The notes below the pieces were generated by a model. It worked only from the letters and a program-made list of their open reading frames with translations. It did no database searches and was not told the DNA's origin. This document shows positions 34,455 to 43,017 of a DNA stretch of 64,000 bases, one piece after another. Origin of the DNA: DYFC01 sp041658585 (GTDB taxonomy: Bacteria > Nitrospirota > Thermodesulfovibrionia > Thermodesulfovibrionales > SM23-35); the NCBI GenBank assembly GCA_041658585.1, contig JBAZZX010000009.1, positions 1 through 64,000 of the forward strand, read 5' to 3'. Each line of letters begins with the position of its first letter. Position 1 is the stretch's first letter. The position numbers and the translations under genes were made by a program.

Positions 34455-35681
34455 TTATATGATTCCGAGCTTTTTCCCGACTTTTTTAAATGCGGCTATC
34501 ACGATATCAAGATGTTCGTCCGTGTGAGTCGCCATATAGCTTGTTCTGATCAATGCCATCCCGTTTGGTACGGCGGGAGTGACGGCCACGTTGGCGAATA
34601 CCCCTTCTTCCTGGAGCATGACGGCCATCAAAAACGCTTTTTCATCTTCACCGACAAAAATAGGAATGATAGGCGTCTGACTGTTGCCCACCTTAAACCC
34701 GAGTTCTCTGAAGCTCTCCAGCATCCTGTTTGTATTTTTCCAGAGTTGTTCCCTCCGCTCAGGCTCGTTTTCGATAATGTCGATTGCGGCGCTTACGGAT
34801 GCAACCGATGCAGGGGGAGGGCTTGCACTGAAGATCAAAGACCTTGCAAGGTGTTTGATATAATGGATTATATCGGTGTCTCCTGAAATAAAACCGCCGA
34901 TGGAAGCGAGAGATTTGCTATAGGTGCCCATGATGAGATCAACATCGTTTTCAAGGCCGAAATGTTCCGCGGTACCTCTGCCTGTTTTCCCAAGCACGCC
35001 GATGCCGTGGGCGTCATCAACCATGAGGCGAGCTTCATATTTTTGCGTGAGTTCAACAATATGCGGCAGTTTTGCAATATCGCCTTCCATACTGAAAACC
35101 CCGTCGACAACCACGAGTTTTCCCCTGTCTTCATATTCTTTCAGGACCCTTTCGAGGTCCGCCATATCGTTGTGTCTGAATTTCTTGATTTCGCCAAAGG
35201 AGAGTCTGCATCCGTCGATAATGCTTGCATGGTCCATCTTGTCTATGATGACGATATCATCTTTGCCCACAAGGGCGGAAATGACTCCCAGATTTACCTG
35301 AAAGCCGGTGGAAAAAATGAGCGCAGCTTCTTTCCGCATGAAGCGGGCGAGTTTCTCTTCGAGCTGCACGTGTATATCCAGCGTGCCGTTGAGAAACCGT
35401 GAACCGGCGCAACCGGTCCCATATTTCTTAATTGCTTCGATAGACGCTTCTTTTACTTTAGGATGATTGGTAAGACCAAGGTAGTTATTGGATCCGACCA
35501 TGACCATTTTCCTGCCGTCAAGGATTACTTCGGGGTCCTGCGCACTTTGAATGGTCCTGAAAAAAGGATACAGGCCATGAGATATAAGCTTTTTTGCCTT
35601 GTCGAATTTAAAGCACTTATCGAATATATCAGTAGATTTTTTTATAGCCATCTGTGAATCCTGTACCAATCCGCCGTCCAT
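34455..35681 (-). CDS. Serine palmitoyltransferase-like alpha-oxoamine synthase
   Basis: A PLP enzyme of 408 residues condensing an amino acid with an acyl-thioester. Seen: GSNNYLGLTNHPKV, GCAGSRFLNGTLDIHVQLEE, FSTGFQVNLGVIS, DKMDHASIIDGCRLS, VDDAHGIGVLG and the PLP lysine in GTYSKSLASIGGF. The set GSRFLNGT/HVQLE occurs in serine palmitoyltransferases as well as in KBL and BioF, so the family is sure and the substrate is not. Context (SDR upstream, GNAT acyltransferase downstream) favours sphingolipid synthesis. The ATG at 35681 has AAGGAAGGAA before it and overlaps the SDR gene by 40 bases; ATG 35651 is the alternative. Confidence 0.88.
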   Translation of the reverse strand: MDGGLVQDSQMAIKKSTDIFDKCFKFDKAKKLISHGLYPFFRTIQSAQDPEVILDGRKMVMVGSNNYLGLTNHPKVKEASIEAIKKYGTGCAGSRFLNGTLDIHVQLEEKLARFMRKEAALIFSTGFQVNLGVISALVGKDDIVIIDKMDHASIIDGCRLSFGEIKKFRHNDMADLERVLKEYEDRGKLVVVDGVFSMEGDIAKLPHIVELTQKYEARLMVDDAHGIGVLGKTGRGTAEHFGLENDVDLIMGTYSKSLASIGGFISGDTDIIHYIKHLARSLIFSASPPPASVASVSAAIDIIENEPERREQLWKNTNRMLESFRELGFKVGNSQTPIIPIFVGEDEKAFLMAVMLQEEGVFANVAVTPAVPNGMALIRTSYMATHTDEHLDIVIAAFKKVGKKLGII

Positions 35682-36604
35682 TTTATTCCTTCCTTTAATC
35701 CAACTTTCGGTGTAAAACCGATTTCCTCCCTAGCCTTTCGTGAGTCGCATATCCAGTAGGCATGCTGAAAGTCTTTTATCCTGTCTCTGTTTATTATCCC
35801 CTGCCTGTTTATCCTTTCCCCAAGGAAAGCAATAAAGGGCATTAAGCATTTCGGCACCCGCAACGGTCTTGATTTAACATTAAGCGCGGAGGATATTTCC
35901 ATGGCTATCCGGTCGCCCGTGTAAAAGTCGTCATCACATAGAAAATATGTTCCGTCTTCGGATGCTCTGCTCTCGGCACATAATATAATACCATGAACGA
36001 GGTCTTCAACATAAAGTAATGAATAATAACATTTTCCAAGATCAAAGAAAAAACCGTTTTTTATCATTCTAAACATCACAAGCATGTCTTTATCCCTCGG
36101 ACCGTAAACTGCCGGGGGTCTCAGGATGGTAACCGGAAAGTCGTCCTTGTATTTAAGAACGGCCTTTTCTCCTTCCAGTTTACTTCTCCCGTAATTTGAT
36201 ACCGGGGACGGTTTGCAGTCCTCACGTATCGGCGTCATGTCCTTGCCCGGGCCGGCAGCAGCAAGGCTGCTCATATAGACAAACCGTTTCAATTTTGGGT
36301 TTTTTTCCGCGACAACCCGTATCAGATTTTCCGTGCCCTTCGTATTGATACGGAAAAATTCATCTGAGGAAGTCGATTTGGTGAGCCCTGCAAGATGAAA
36401 GATATAATCAAAATCACCGACGGCCTCGTGAAGGGATTCAGGCTGTGTGCAGTCACCCTTGACGATTATGACATTAAGGGATTCAAGCCATTTGAGGTTG
36501 GAGGCATTTCTGGAGAGACAGGTTACCTCATACCCCTTTCTGACGAGTTCTTCGCAGAGATGGCTTCCGATAAAGCCTGTAGCGCCCGTTACCAGAGCCT
36601 TCAT
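35642..36604 (-). CDS. Extended SDR (NAD-dependent epimerase/reductase), candidate ketosphinganine or ceramide reductase
   Basis: A 320-residue extended short-chain dehydrogenase: nucleotide-binding VTGATGFIGSHLCEELV at the N-terminus, FHLAGLT, catalytic Ser in YMSSLAAAG and YxxxK as YGRSK near residue 155. Many such proteins act on nucleotide sugars. The reductase of bacterial ceramide synthesis (CerR) is of this type, and the overlap with the serine-palmitoyltransferase-like gene makes that role the best guess. First gene of a minus-strand operon. Confidence 0.82.
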   Translation of the reverse strand: MKALVTGATGFIGSHLCEELVRKGYEVTCLSRNASNLKWLESLNVIIVKGDCTQPESLHEAVGDFDYIFHLAGLTKSTSSDEFFRINTKGTENLIRVVAEKNPKLKRFVYMSSLAAAGPGKDMTPIREDCKPSPVSNYGRSKLEGEKAVLKYKDDFPVTILRPPAVYGPRDKDMLVMFRMIKNGFFFDLGKCYYSLLYVEDLVHGIILCAESRASEDGTYFLCDDDFYTGDRIAMEISSALNVKSRPLRVPKCLMPFIAFLGERINRQGIINRDRIKDFQHAYWICDSRKAREEIGFTPKVGLKEGIKWTADWYRIHRWL

Positions 36605-36681
36605 AAACTCCGGATATTTTGGGTGAAAAAGAGTTGAAGAGTCAAGTTCCGACCCGTCTGCCTCATGTGGTTTAATCCGCT

Positions 36682-37533
36682 TTAGGCGGATGAGCGGCCC
36701 ATGGATTCGAGCCGTGCTATCCTTTCCTCGATCGGAGGATGTGTGCTGAATAGTTTTAGTATGCCGCCGCCGGATAACGGACTGACAATAAACATATGCG
36801 AGGTCGCAGGGTTGGCGTTCATGGGAATCTTCTTGGACGCCGTGTCAAGTTTACGCAGAGCTCCGGACAGGTATCGCGGATTTCCCGAAATGCTTGCGCC
36901 GCCTTCATCCGCGACATATTCTCTTGACCTTGAGATTGCCATCTGAACAATCATTGCCGCGATAGGACCGACGATCATCATAACTATGGCTGCAACAGGA
37001 CTGCCGCCTTCATCATCGTCACCCCTGTTACCGCCGAAGATCATTGCCCATTGCGCCATTTGAGCAAGATAGCTGATAGCGCCTGCAAAGGTGGCGGCAA
37101 TAGTGCCGATTAAGATATCTCTGTGTTTAACGTGGGCGAGTTCATGTCCGATGACGCCCATAAGTTCTTCATGGCTCAGAAGCCGCATGATACCCGTTGT
37201 TACGGCAACCGCCGCGTGGTTAGGATTTCTTCCCGTCGCAAAGGCATTCGGCTGATCTTCATTGATAATATACACTCTCGGCATAGGTATTTCCGCTTTT
37301 TGTGCGAGCCTTCTTACAACGCCATATAGTTCGGGCGCTTCCGCTTCCGATACTTCCCTGGCGCGGTACATTTTAAGAACTATTTTGTCGCTGAACCAGT
37401 AGGTAAAGAGGTTCATTCCAAGGGCGAAGATGAGGCCTATCGTCATGCCATTTTTACCGCCCATTGCCGCTCCTGCCGTTACAAAGATAAGTGTAAGCAT
37501 AACGAGGAGCAACATGGTTTTTATGTTATTCAT
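36682..37533 (-). CDS. htpX: Zinc metalloprotease HtpX
   Basis: A membrane-bound M48 protease that degrades misfolded inner-membrane proteins. The 283-residue chain has two N-terminal membrane segments, the zinc site HELAH (in GVIGHELAHVKHRD), two further membrane segments (about 140-200) and the third-ligand region SREYVADEGGA. The length is normal. Start ATG 37533 preceded by GGAGGT in the minus strand. Seemingly monocistronic. Confidence 0.95.
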   Translation of the reverse strand: MNNIKTMLLLVMLTLIFVTAGAAMGGKNGMTIGLIFALGMNLFTYWFSDKIVLKMYRAREVSEAEAPELYGVVRRLAQKAEIPMPRVYIINEDQPNAFATGRNPNHAAVAVTTGIMRLLSHEELMGVIGHELAHVKHRDILIGTIAATFAGAISYLAQMAQWAMIFGGNRGDDDEGGSPVAAIVMMIVGPIAAMIVQMAISRSREYVADEGGASISGNPRYLSGALRKLDTASKKIPMNANPATSHMFIVSPLSGGGILKLFSTHPPIEERIARLESMGRSSA

Positions 37534-37618
37534 TGAATTGATACCTCCATAAAAGGTTTGAGTTTCGCTAACGCTAATTAAATAATATTAGCGTAAAGCA
37601 GAGGATGTTTTCAATATA

Positions 37619-38701
37619 TTATCCGGAGCCATAAGAATGGAGCCCTGACAAAAGAAGGTTTACTCCAAGATATGTGAAGATGACGGCTGCAAAACCTATT
37701 ACCGCGACAATAGCGACCTTTTTCCCCTTCCATCCCCTCACCATCCTGCCGTGCAGATAGAAGGCGTAGATGAACCATGTTATCAGCGACCATGTCTCTT
37801 TCGGGTCCCAGCTCCAGTAAACACCCCACGCCTGATCGGCCCAGATGGCGCCGAATATTAATCCGCCCAGAGTGAATATGGGAAACCCGACGGCAATGCT
37901 TCTGTATGTGATCTCTTCAAGCATATCGGGGGTTACATTTAACTTTTCGAGGACCCCTTTCAGGACATAACCATACTTCCAGATGACAAATAGCGCGGTA
38001 AAGGAAGCTATCCAGCTTATTATTTTTACAACTGATGAAGGATGCAGGAAAGAGGTTTTAAATAGATAGCTTTTTATAAATTCCTCCGGCCTAACTTTTA
38101 CTTGAAAGGTAAGGAAATCGATGCCCATGGTGACGAGAAGTATTGCGAATAAACCGAATGTGAACGTCCAGAAGAGATACGAAATCTCGCTTTTTTTCTC
38201 GGCTGTTATGATCAGATACATAAGTCCCGTGGCGAAGGACATGGCAAAAGCGGCATAGGCAATGAAACTCATCGTAACATGGGCAAGAAGCCAGTTGCTC
38301 TTCAGCGCGGGAACGAGCGGCTGGATCTCTTTTGATACGCCCGTCAAGTCTATAAATGCAAGTACAAGACCCGCGATAGGAGTGATAAAGGCCCCGAAGG
38401 AACGGTTTTTGAATTTGAATTCGATTATCAGATATCCGAGGATCAGACACCAAACGAAAAAAGTCATAGACTCATACAGGTTTGTCAGTGGAGCGGACCT
38501 GAGAATGCCCATGCCGCTGAGTTCGGCGAATTCCTTCCATCTGAGTATGATTGCCAGGGTTTGTGAAAAGAACCCGACAATCGTAACGGTAGTTGCAATA
38601 ATGCCTACCGGCGCTTTCTTAAACGCAAGATAAGTAATATAGATCATCATGGCGGTAATATAAGCCATGGTTGATATTCCAAAGAAAAGGGAACTTTCCA
38701 T
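37619..38701 (-). CDS. ccsA: Cytochrome c biogenesis protein CcsA (system II heme handling)
   Basis: A multipass membrane protein of 360 residues that brings heme to the outer face of the inner membrane and, with ResB/Ccs1, attaches it to CXXCH cysteines. The tryptophan-rich WWD signature reads WGVYWSWDPKETWSLITW near the C-terminus, with conserved His in flanking helices. It starts (ATG 38701) exactly where resB ends. This pair must serve the many c-type hemes encoded upstream. Confidence 0.94.
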   Translation of the reverse strand: MESSLFFGISTMAYITAMMIYITYLAFKKAPVGIIATTVTIVGFFSQTLAIILRWKEFAELSGMGILRSAPLTNLYESMTFFVWCLILGYLIIEFKFKNRSFGAFITPIAGLVLAFIDLTGVSKEIQPLVPALKSNWLLAHVTMSFIAYAAFAMSFATGLMYLIITAEKKSEISYLFWTFTFGLFAILLVTMGIDFLTFQVKVRPEEFIKSYLFKTSFLHPSSVVKIISWIASFTALFVIWKYGYVLKGVLEKLNVTPDMLEEITYRSIAVGFPIFTLGGLIFGAIWADQAWGVYWSWDPKETWSLITWFIYAFYLHGRMVRGWKGKKVAIVAVIGFAAVIFTYLGVNLLLSGLHSYGSG

Positions 38702-40132
38702 CTATTTTGCTCCTTCCTGTCTTGAATTGAGAACGGAAATCATTCGGTCTATCTTCCTTTCAAGGGTGCCCCTGTTCTTGTTGGTATTTGCGCCGGCAAT
38801 AATACGGGTTTTACCTTTTTCTTCAACGAGCTTTATCCATATCCTGTGGTGGCTTATAAAAAAAGCGGTAAAAAGACCGATACTCATTAGTATGCATCCT
38901 AAGTATACAACCCATACGCCGGGGTCTTTTCTAACCTGAAGTCCGGTATACTCGACTCCCCAGTAATTATGGAATTCAACCCTGTTGCCGTCGGGAAGCT
39001 GCCATGATTCAGGGTGCCTCCTGAATATCCATCCGGAGAATTTTTGTTTGCCGGATTCCGTAAAATCGACAAGGACGGCAGGGTTGTTCATCATATTTGC
39101 ATAAGTGGAAGCCTGTCCGTTCATGATTCTTAAGGCAGGGCTGAAATCTAATATTTTGCCGGTAATTGCAGTCCCCGGTATCTGAAAGGAATCACCCAAT
39201 CGCAGATTGAGGAATGAAGAATGGCCGTTTTTGGAGACAACGTTAAAGATGAAAATACCGCTGCCGAGACCGTTGGGTATAAGACCGTAACTTGATTGAT
39301 AAAAGGTTATGCCTTCATATGTAAGCGGGTCGTTGACGGTAATGGATTTCTTCATCACTTCCTTACCGTCTTTGATAATCGTAAGCCAACTTTTGTATTC
39401 TTTCGGCATATCGGACATGCCGTAAAACTCGACGTCAAAATTGTCGCATTTGACAAGGAAGTCCATGGAGAGTTCCTTGTTGCCGTCAAAAGCGGTATTG
39501 GAAACGGTCCCCTCTCCGACCTCCATAAAGCCTTTAAATCCGAAGCGTGCGCCGAATAATGCGCCGATAAGGATTATAAGGATACTGAGGTGAGTTAAGT
39601 AAACGCCGAGTCTGCCGTAATTTCCTTTCTGCGCAAAAAACTGATATCCGTTTTCCTCTTTCACTTCATGGCAGGTAAATCCGACGCCTTTTGCCGCTTC
39701 TAAAACGGTTTTTCTGACCGTATCCGCCGGACCTTTTAAGGAAATTTCCCTGTTGATAAGAAACTTCTTAATCCTTTCTTCCGGCAACGGACTGATAGGT
39801 TCTTTTACGAGTTTCCATATCCTCGGGAGTCTGTCGAGTGAACATACTATGAGATTTACCGCAAACAAGACAAGCAATGTCATGAACCACCAGGAATGGT
39901 ACATGTCCATGAAACCTAACTTGTCAAATATATTGTAAAGGCCCGGCGCTATGGATTCGTTGAAAATCCGTGAGAGGACCTGGAGATTTTTTGCAGGTTC
40001 AGCCCTCTGTTCCAGTATGGTCCCGAAAATAGAGGTAACCGCAATAAGGGCAAAAATGATAATAGCAAACTTGACCGAGGCGAAAAAACTCCAAACCTTA
40101 TCTATAGGTGATTTATTATTAGTCTGTTCCAA
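38702..40132 (-). CDS. resB: ResB/Ccs1 cytochrome c synthase subunit
   Basis: A 476-residue partner of CcsA. N-terminal membrane segments (FFASVKFAIIIFALIAVTSIFGT, shortened here to its pattern of ResB), a large periplasmic domain with SITVNDPLTYEGITFYQSSY and a C-terminal membrane segment (VVYLGCILMSIGLFTAFFI). Initiation is probably at a TTG (40132), with AAGGA eight bases upstream; no ATG near the family N-terminus is available. It is the first gene of the ccs pair and directly abuts ccsA. Confidence 0.93.
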   Translation of the reverse strand: MEQTNNKSPIDKVWSFFASVKFAIIIFALIAVTSIFGTILEQRAEPAKNLQVLSRIFNESIAPGLYNIFDKLGFMDMYHSWWFMTLLVLFAVNLIVCSLDRLPRIWKLVKEPISPLPEERIKKFLINREISLKGPADTVRKTVLEAAKGVGFTCHEVKEENGYQFFAQKGNYGRLGVYLTHLSILIILIGALFGARFGFKGFMEVGEGTVSNTAFDGNKELSMDFLVKCDNFDVEFYGMSDMPKEYKSWLTIIKDGKEVMKKSITVNDPLTYEGITFYQSSYGLIPNGLGSGIFIFNVVSKNGHSSFLNLRLGDSFQIPGTAITGKILDFSPALRIMNGQASTYANMMNNPAVLVDFTESGKQKFSGWIFRRHPESWQLPDGNRVEFHNYWGVEYTGLQVRKDPGVWVVYLGCILMSIGLFTAFFISHHRIWIKLVEEKGKTRIIAGANTNKNRGTLERKIDRMISVLNSRQEGAK

Positions 40133-40211
40133 TATAAGTGTCCTTATTTAAGGAAATTTATTTTAATATTTTTAACTTAAATAAGACAAGAACTCTTTCA
40201 AAACCGGTGTT

Positions 40212-41202
40212 TCAGACATTTACTATAACCCGGTTCCTGCCCTTTCTCTTTGCCTCATACAAGGCGTCATCCACTCTTTTGATAACGGTATCTTCATTAT
40301 CGTCTTTTATGAATTGCGTTACGCCGAAACTTACCGTTATTTTTCCGGTAGGGTCATATTTAAATTTTTCCGAAGCTTTTCTGTTTCTTTCGGCCAATAT
40401 TTTCGCTTTCTTCAAATCCGTGTCAGGAGCAATGATAATAAACTCTTCGCCTCCCCATCGCACAAGATAATCCGTTTCCCTAAGGTTCTCTTTAACTTAT
40501 TTGAGTCAGAGTCCGAAGGACGTAATCGCCGACCGTATGGCCGTATATGTCGTTTACTTTCTTGAAATGGTCTATATCAAACATAATTATGGATAAGGGA
40601 TGATTGTATCTTTTCGTTCTCTCGATTTCTCTTTGCATTATTTCATAATATTTTATTCTGTTGAAAACCTGTGTCAAGGTGTCCGTAACGGCAAGTGTTT
40701 TAAGTTCGCTCTCCAAATTCTTTCGTTTGGTTATATCGCGCAAAATGCCTGAATAATAATACTCCTCTCCGGCCTTCCACATGGAAACCGAAAGTTCTAT
40801 AGGAAAAACGTCGCCGTTTTTCCTCAGTGCGTGCATTTCCATTGTCTTCCCGATATGTTTTGATTCGCCCGTTGATTTGATAAGTTCCAACCCTTTTCTA
40901 TGGGCGTCTCTGTATTGTTCAGGCATCAGTATGGTCAAAGATTCGCCCGATATTTCATCTTCCGTGTAGCCGAAGATACGTTGAGCGCTCTCATTCCAGA
41001 AGATAATATTTCCATGAACGTCTCCCAGAATAATCGCATCTACCGCCGTCTGAGCTATGGTGCGAAATTTATCTTTGTTTTCCCGCAGTTCTTTTTCTAT
41101 TTGTTTAAGACGGGCTTCCGATTCTTGCAGCTTTGCAACCTCAAGGCGCAGTTCATTTAACTCTTCAAGCAACATCTCCGTTGATTTTTCATTATCCTGC
41201 AT
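40212..41202 (-). pseudogene. PAS-GGDEF diguanylate cyclase interrupted by a frameshift
   Basis: The N-terminal part (41202 down to 40492) has a coiled coil, a PAS domain (FRTIAQTAVDAIILGDVHG, then GILRDITKRK) and the start of a GGDEF domain (TDTLTQVFNRIKYYE). It ends at a TAA, but in another frame the domain goes on with KENLRETDYLVRWGGEEFIII and continues to 40212. Removing one A near 40496-40500 restores one frame through QIVKENL. GGEEF is an active-site variant, so the ancestor made c-di-GMP. It is a recent one-base insertion, or a sequencing error at the A run. Confidence 0.85.
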
Positions 41203-41376
41203 AAATTATGTTTTCTATATGAAAAATAATCTCAATTGTATTGATAAACAGAATTGTCATTATAATTTTATATTAACACACACATTCTTAAAACTCAGCA
41301 TTATCTTGCAGATTAAGGGCAAATTGAAAATTTGCAGGCATGAATGAAAACCGTCGATAATTGAGAAACCTGATGT

Positions 41377-42954
41377 TTAATCCCCTTTTGTAAGGTCTTT
41401 ATAGAATTGCTTGTTCTCGGAATAGAGCAGGCCGTCTTCGAATTTTATCAACCCTCCTACATAAAGCTTTGCAAGGGACGCCTCCAAAGAGGAAAACTCC
41501 TCAGTACCGCTCAGCATCTGTGATCTTATCTGATGTGTTTTCGAATCCCGTATAAGGCTCTTTATGCTGAAATTATTTATGAGTTTTTCATAGGCAAGTA
41601 CCCTGCTATCACCCTTTTTCATAGGTACCAGTCTCTGCGCGAGCACAAAGAGGAGATTATCAGCAAGCCGTGTTCTTATAATATTTTGCTGATCGGAAGG
41701 AAATATATTAATAACCCTCTCAATAGTTGAAGTTGTTATATTTGAATGCACTGTAGTAAGAACAAGATGCCCGGTGTCTGCAGCCTGTAATGCGATAGCA
41801 AAACTTTCGGGATCTCTCAGCTCTCCAACCACAATAACATCCGGATCTTGTCTGAAAATATGTTTCAATCCCTCATAGAAAGACTCGGTATCAAGACCGA
41901 TTTCCCTTTGATTTACATTACTCTTATTGTGTTTATGAAGGTATTCAACAGGGTCTTCAAGGGTTATAATGTTGCATTTCCTGTTGGAGTTTATGATATC
42001 AACCATGGCAGCAAGGGTTGTGGTCTTTCCATGGCCTGCAGGCCCGGAAATAATGATAAGGCCCTGTGGCATCAACACATATTCCTTAATCCATCCTGGC
42101 AGGTTTAGTTCTTCTAATGAAGGCAGGATGTCTGTAATATGTCGTAGAGTAATTGAAACAGAATTCCTCTGCCTGTATAAACTGACCCTTAAACGTCCGA
42201 TCTCAGGATATGTCACTGCGAAATCATAGTCACCTTTTTGGATAAAAGTTTCCCAGTTCCTTGCAGCCATTAATTCCCTTGCATATTTTTCACAATCAGA
42301 TGGTGTTAATGGGTTCATGGATGCTCTTTTTACTTCATTGCTAAGTTTGATTGAAGGCGACACACCCGCAGTAAGGAGCATGTCTGTTGCAGTAGAACCT
42401 GCCAGATATTTAAGCAGAGATAAAAGAGAAGGCGCTTTTTTCACCTCCGCTTTTTGGAACTCTTTCTCGATCGTTTCAGCTCTCAGTCCGGTTTCGGGAT
42501 GTGATGAAAGGCTCTGTATGGCGGCCTCCATCTGAGATGCGGCTACCACGACGGGATTTACCTTTCTGCCGAACGAAAACTCTATGTCCCGAATAGAGAT
42601 CATGTCGCGCGGGTTGACCATTGCAAGGGTTATCGTGCTTTCGTTGATGTCGATAGGGAGCACTTTCATCGTCCGTATCTTTTCTAAGGGCATGAGATTC
42701 AGCATATCACGAGAGATATCGAGCTTCAGGAGATTCACTGAAGGAATTCCAAGCTGCCGGCTGAGGAAATTCAAAAGGGTGTCGGTTGTGATATATCCCA
42801 TCTCGACGAGGATCGATCCAAGCTGACCGCCGGCCTGTGCCTGTTTTCTGAGGGCGTCTTTTAATTGGTTTGTGTTAATCAGTCCCTGTTCAACAAACAG
42901 TTCGCCGAGACGCTGCCTTTTTTTAATCGGTAAAACCATTATATTTTCTAACAC
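41377..42954 (-). CDS. PilT-like secretion ATPase with N-terminal MshEN domain
   Basis: A 525-residue type II/IV secretion ATPase. Residues about 8-150 form an MshEN domain (RLGELFVEQGLINTNQLKDAL, LGSILVEMGYI), which in other proteins binds c-di-GMP or pairs with assembly ATPases. The ATPase part has Walker A GPAGHGKTTTL, the Asp box and Walker B (FRQDPDVIVVGELRD) and the His box GHLVLTTVHS. The C-terminal half resembles PilT (retraction) more than PilB, and the fusion to MshEN is notable. Start GTG 42954; an ATG at 42938 is possible. No pilin genes are near. Confidence 0.87.
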   Translation of the reverse strand: MLENIMVLPIKKRQRLGELFVEQGLINTNQLKDALRKQAQAGGQLGSILVEMGYITTDTLLNFLSRQLGIPSVNLLKLDISRDMLNLMPLEKIRTMKVLPIDINESTITLAMVNPRDMISIRDIEFSFGRKVNPVVVAASQMEAAIQSLSSHPETGLRAETIEKEFQKAEVKKAPSLLSLLKYLAGSTATDMLLTAGVSPSIKLSNEVKRASMNPLTPSDCEKYARELMAARNWETFIQKGDYDFAVTYPEIGRLRVSLYRQRNSVSITLRHITDILPSLEELNLPGWIKEYVLMPQGLIIISGPAGHGKTTTLAAMVDIINSNRKCNIITLEDPVEYLHKHNKSNVNQREIGLDTESFYEGLKHIFRQDPDVIVVGELRDPESFAIALQAADTGHLVLTTVHSNITTSTIERVINIFPSDQQNIIRTRLADNLLFVLAQRLVPMKKGDSRVLAYEKLINNFSIKSLIRDSKTHQIRSQMLSGTEEFSSLEASLAKLYVGGLIKFEDGLLYSENKQFYKDLTKGD

Positions 42955-42992
42955 GTTTCCGTCTATTTGTCAATTTAAATCAAAATTTAGGG

Positions 42993-42998
42993 TATAAT
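42993..42998 (+). promoter_or_regulatory. Possible -10 box for the nnr gene
   Basis: TATAAT lies 20 bases before the ATG of the NAD(P)H-hydrate repair gene. A TTGTCA at 42967-42972 is upstream at a wide 20-base spacing. The gap separates divergent genes. Confidence 0.35.
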
Positions 42999-43017
42999 TG
43001 AGACGGGAATTGGAAAT

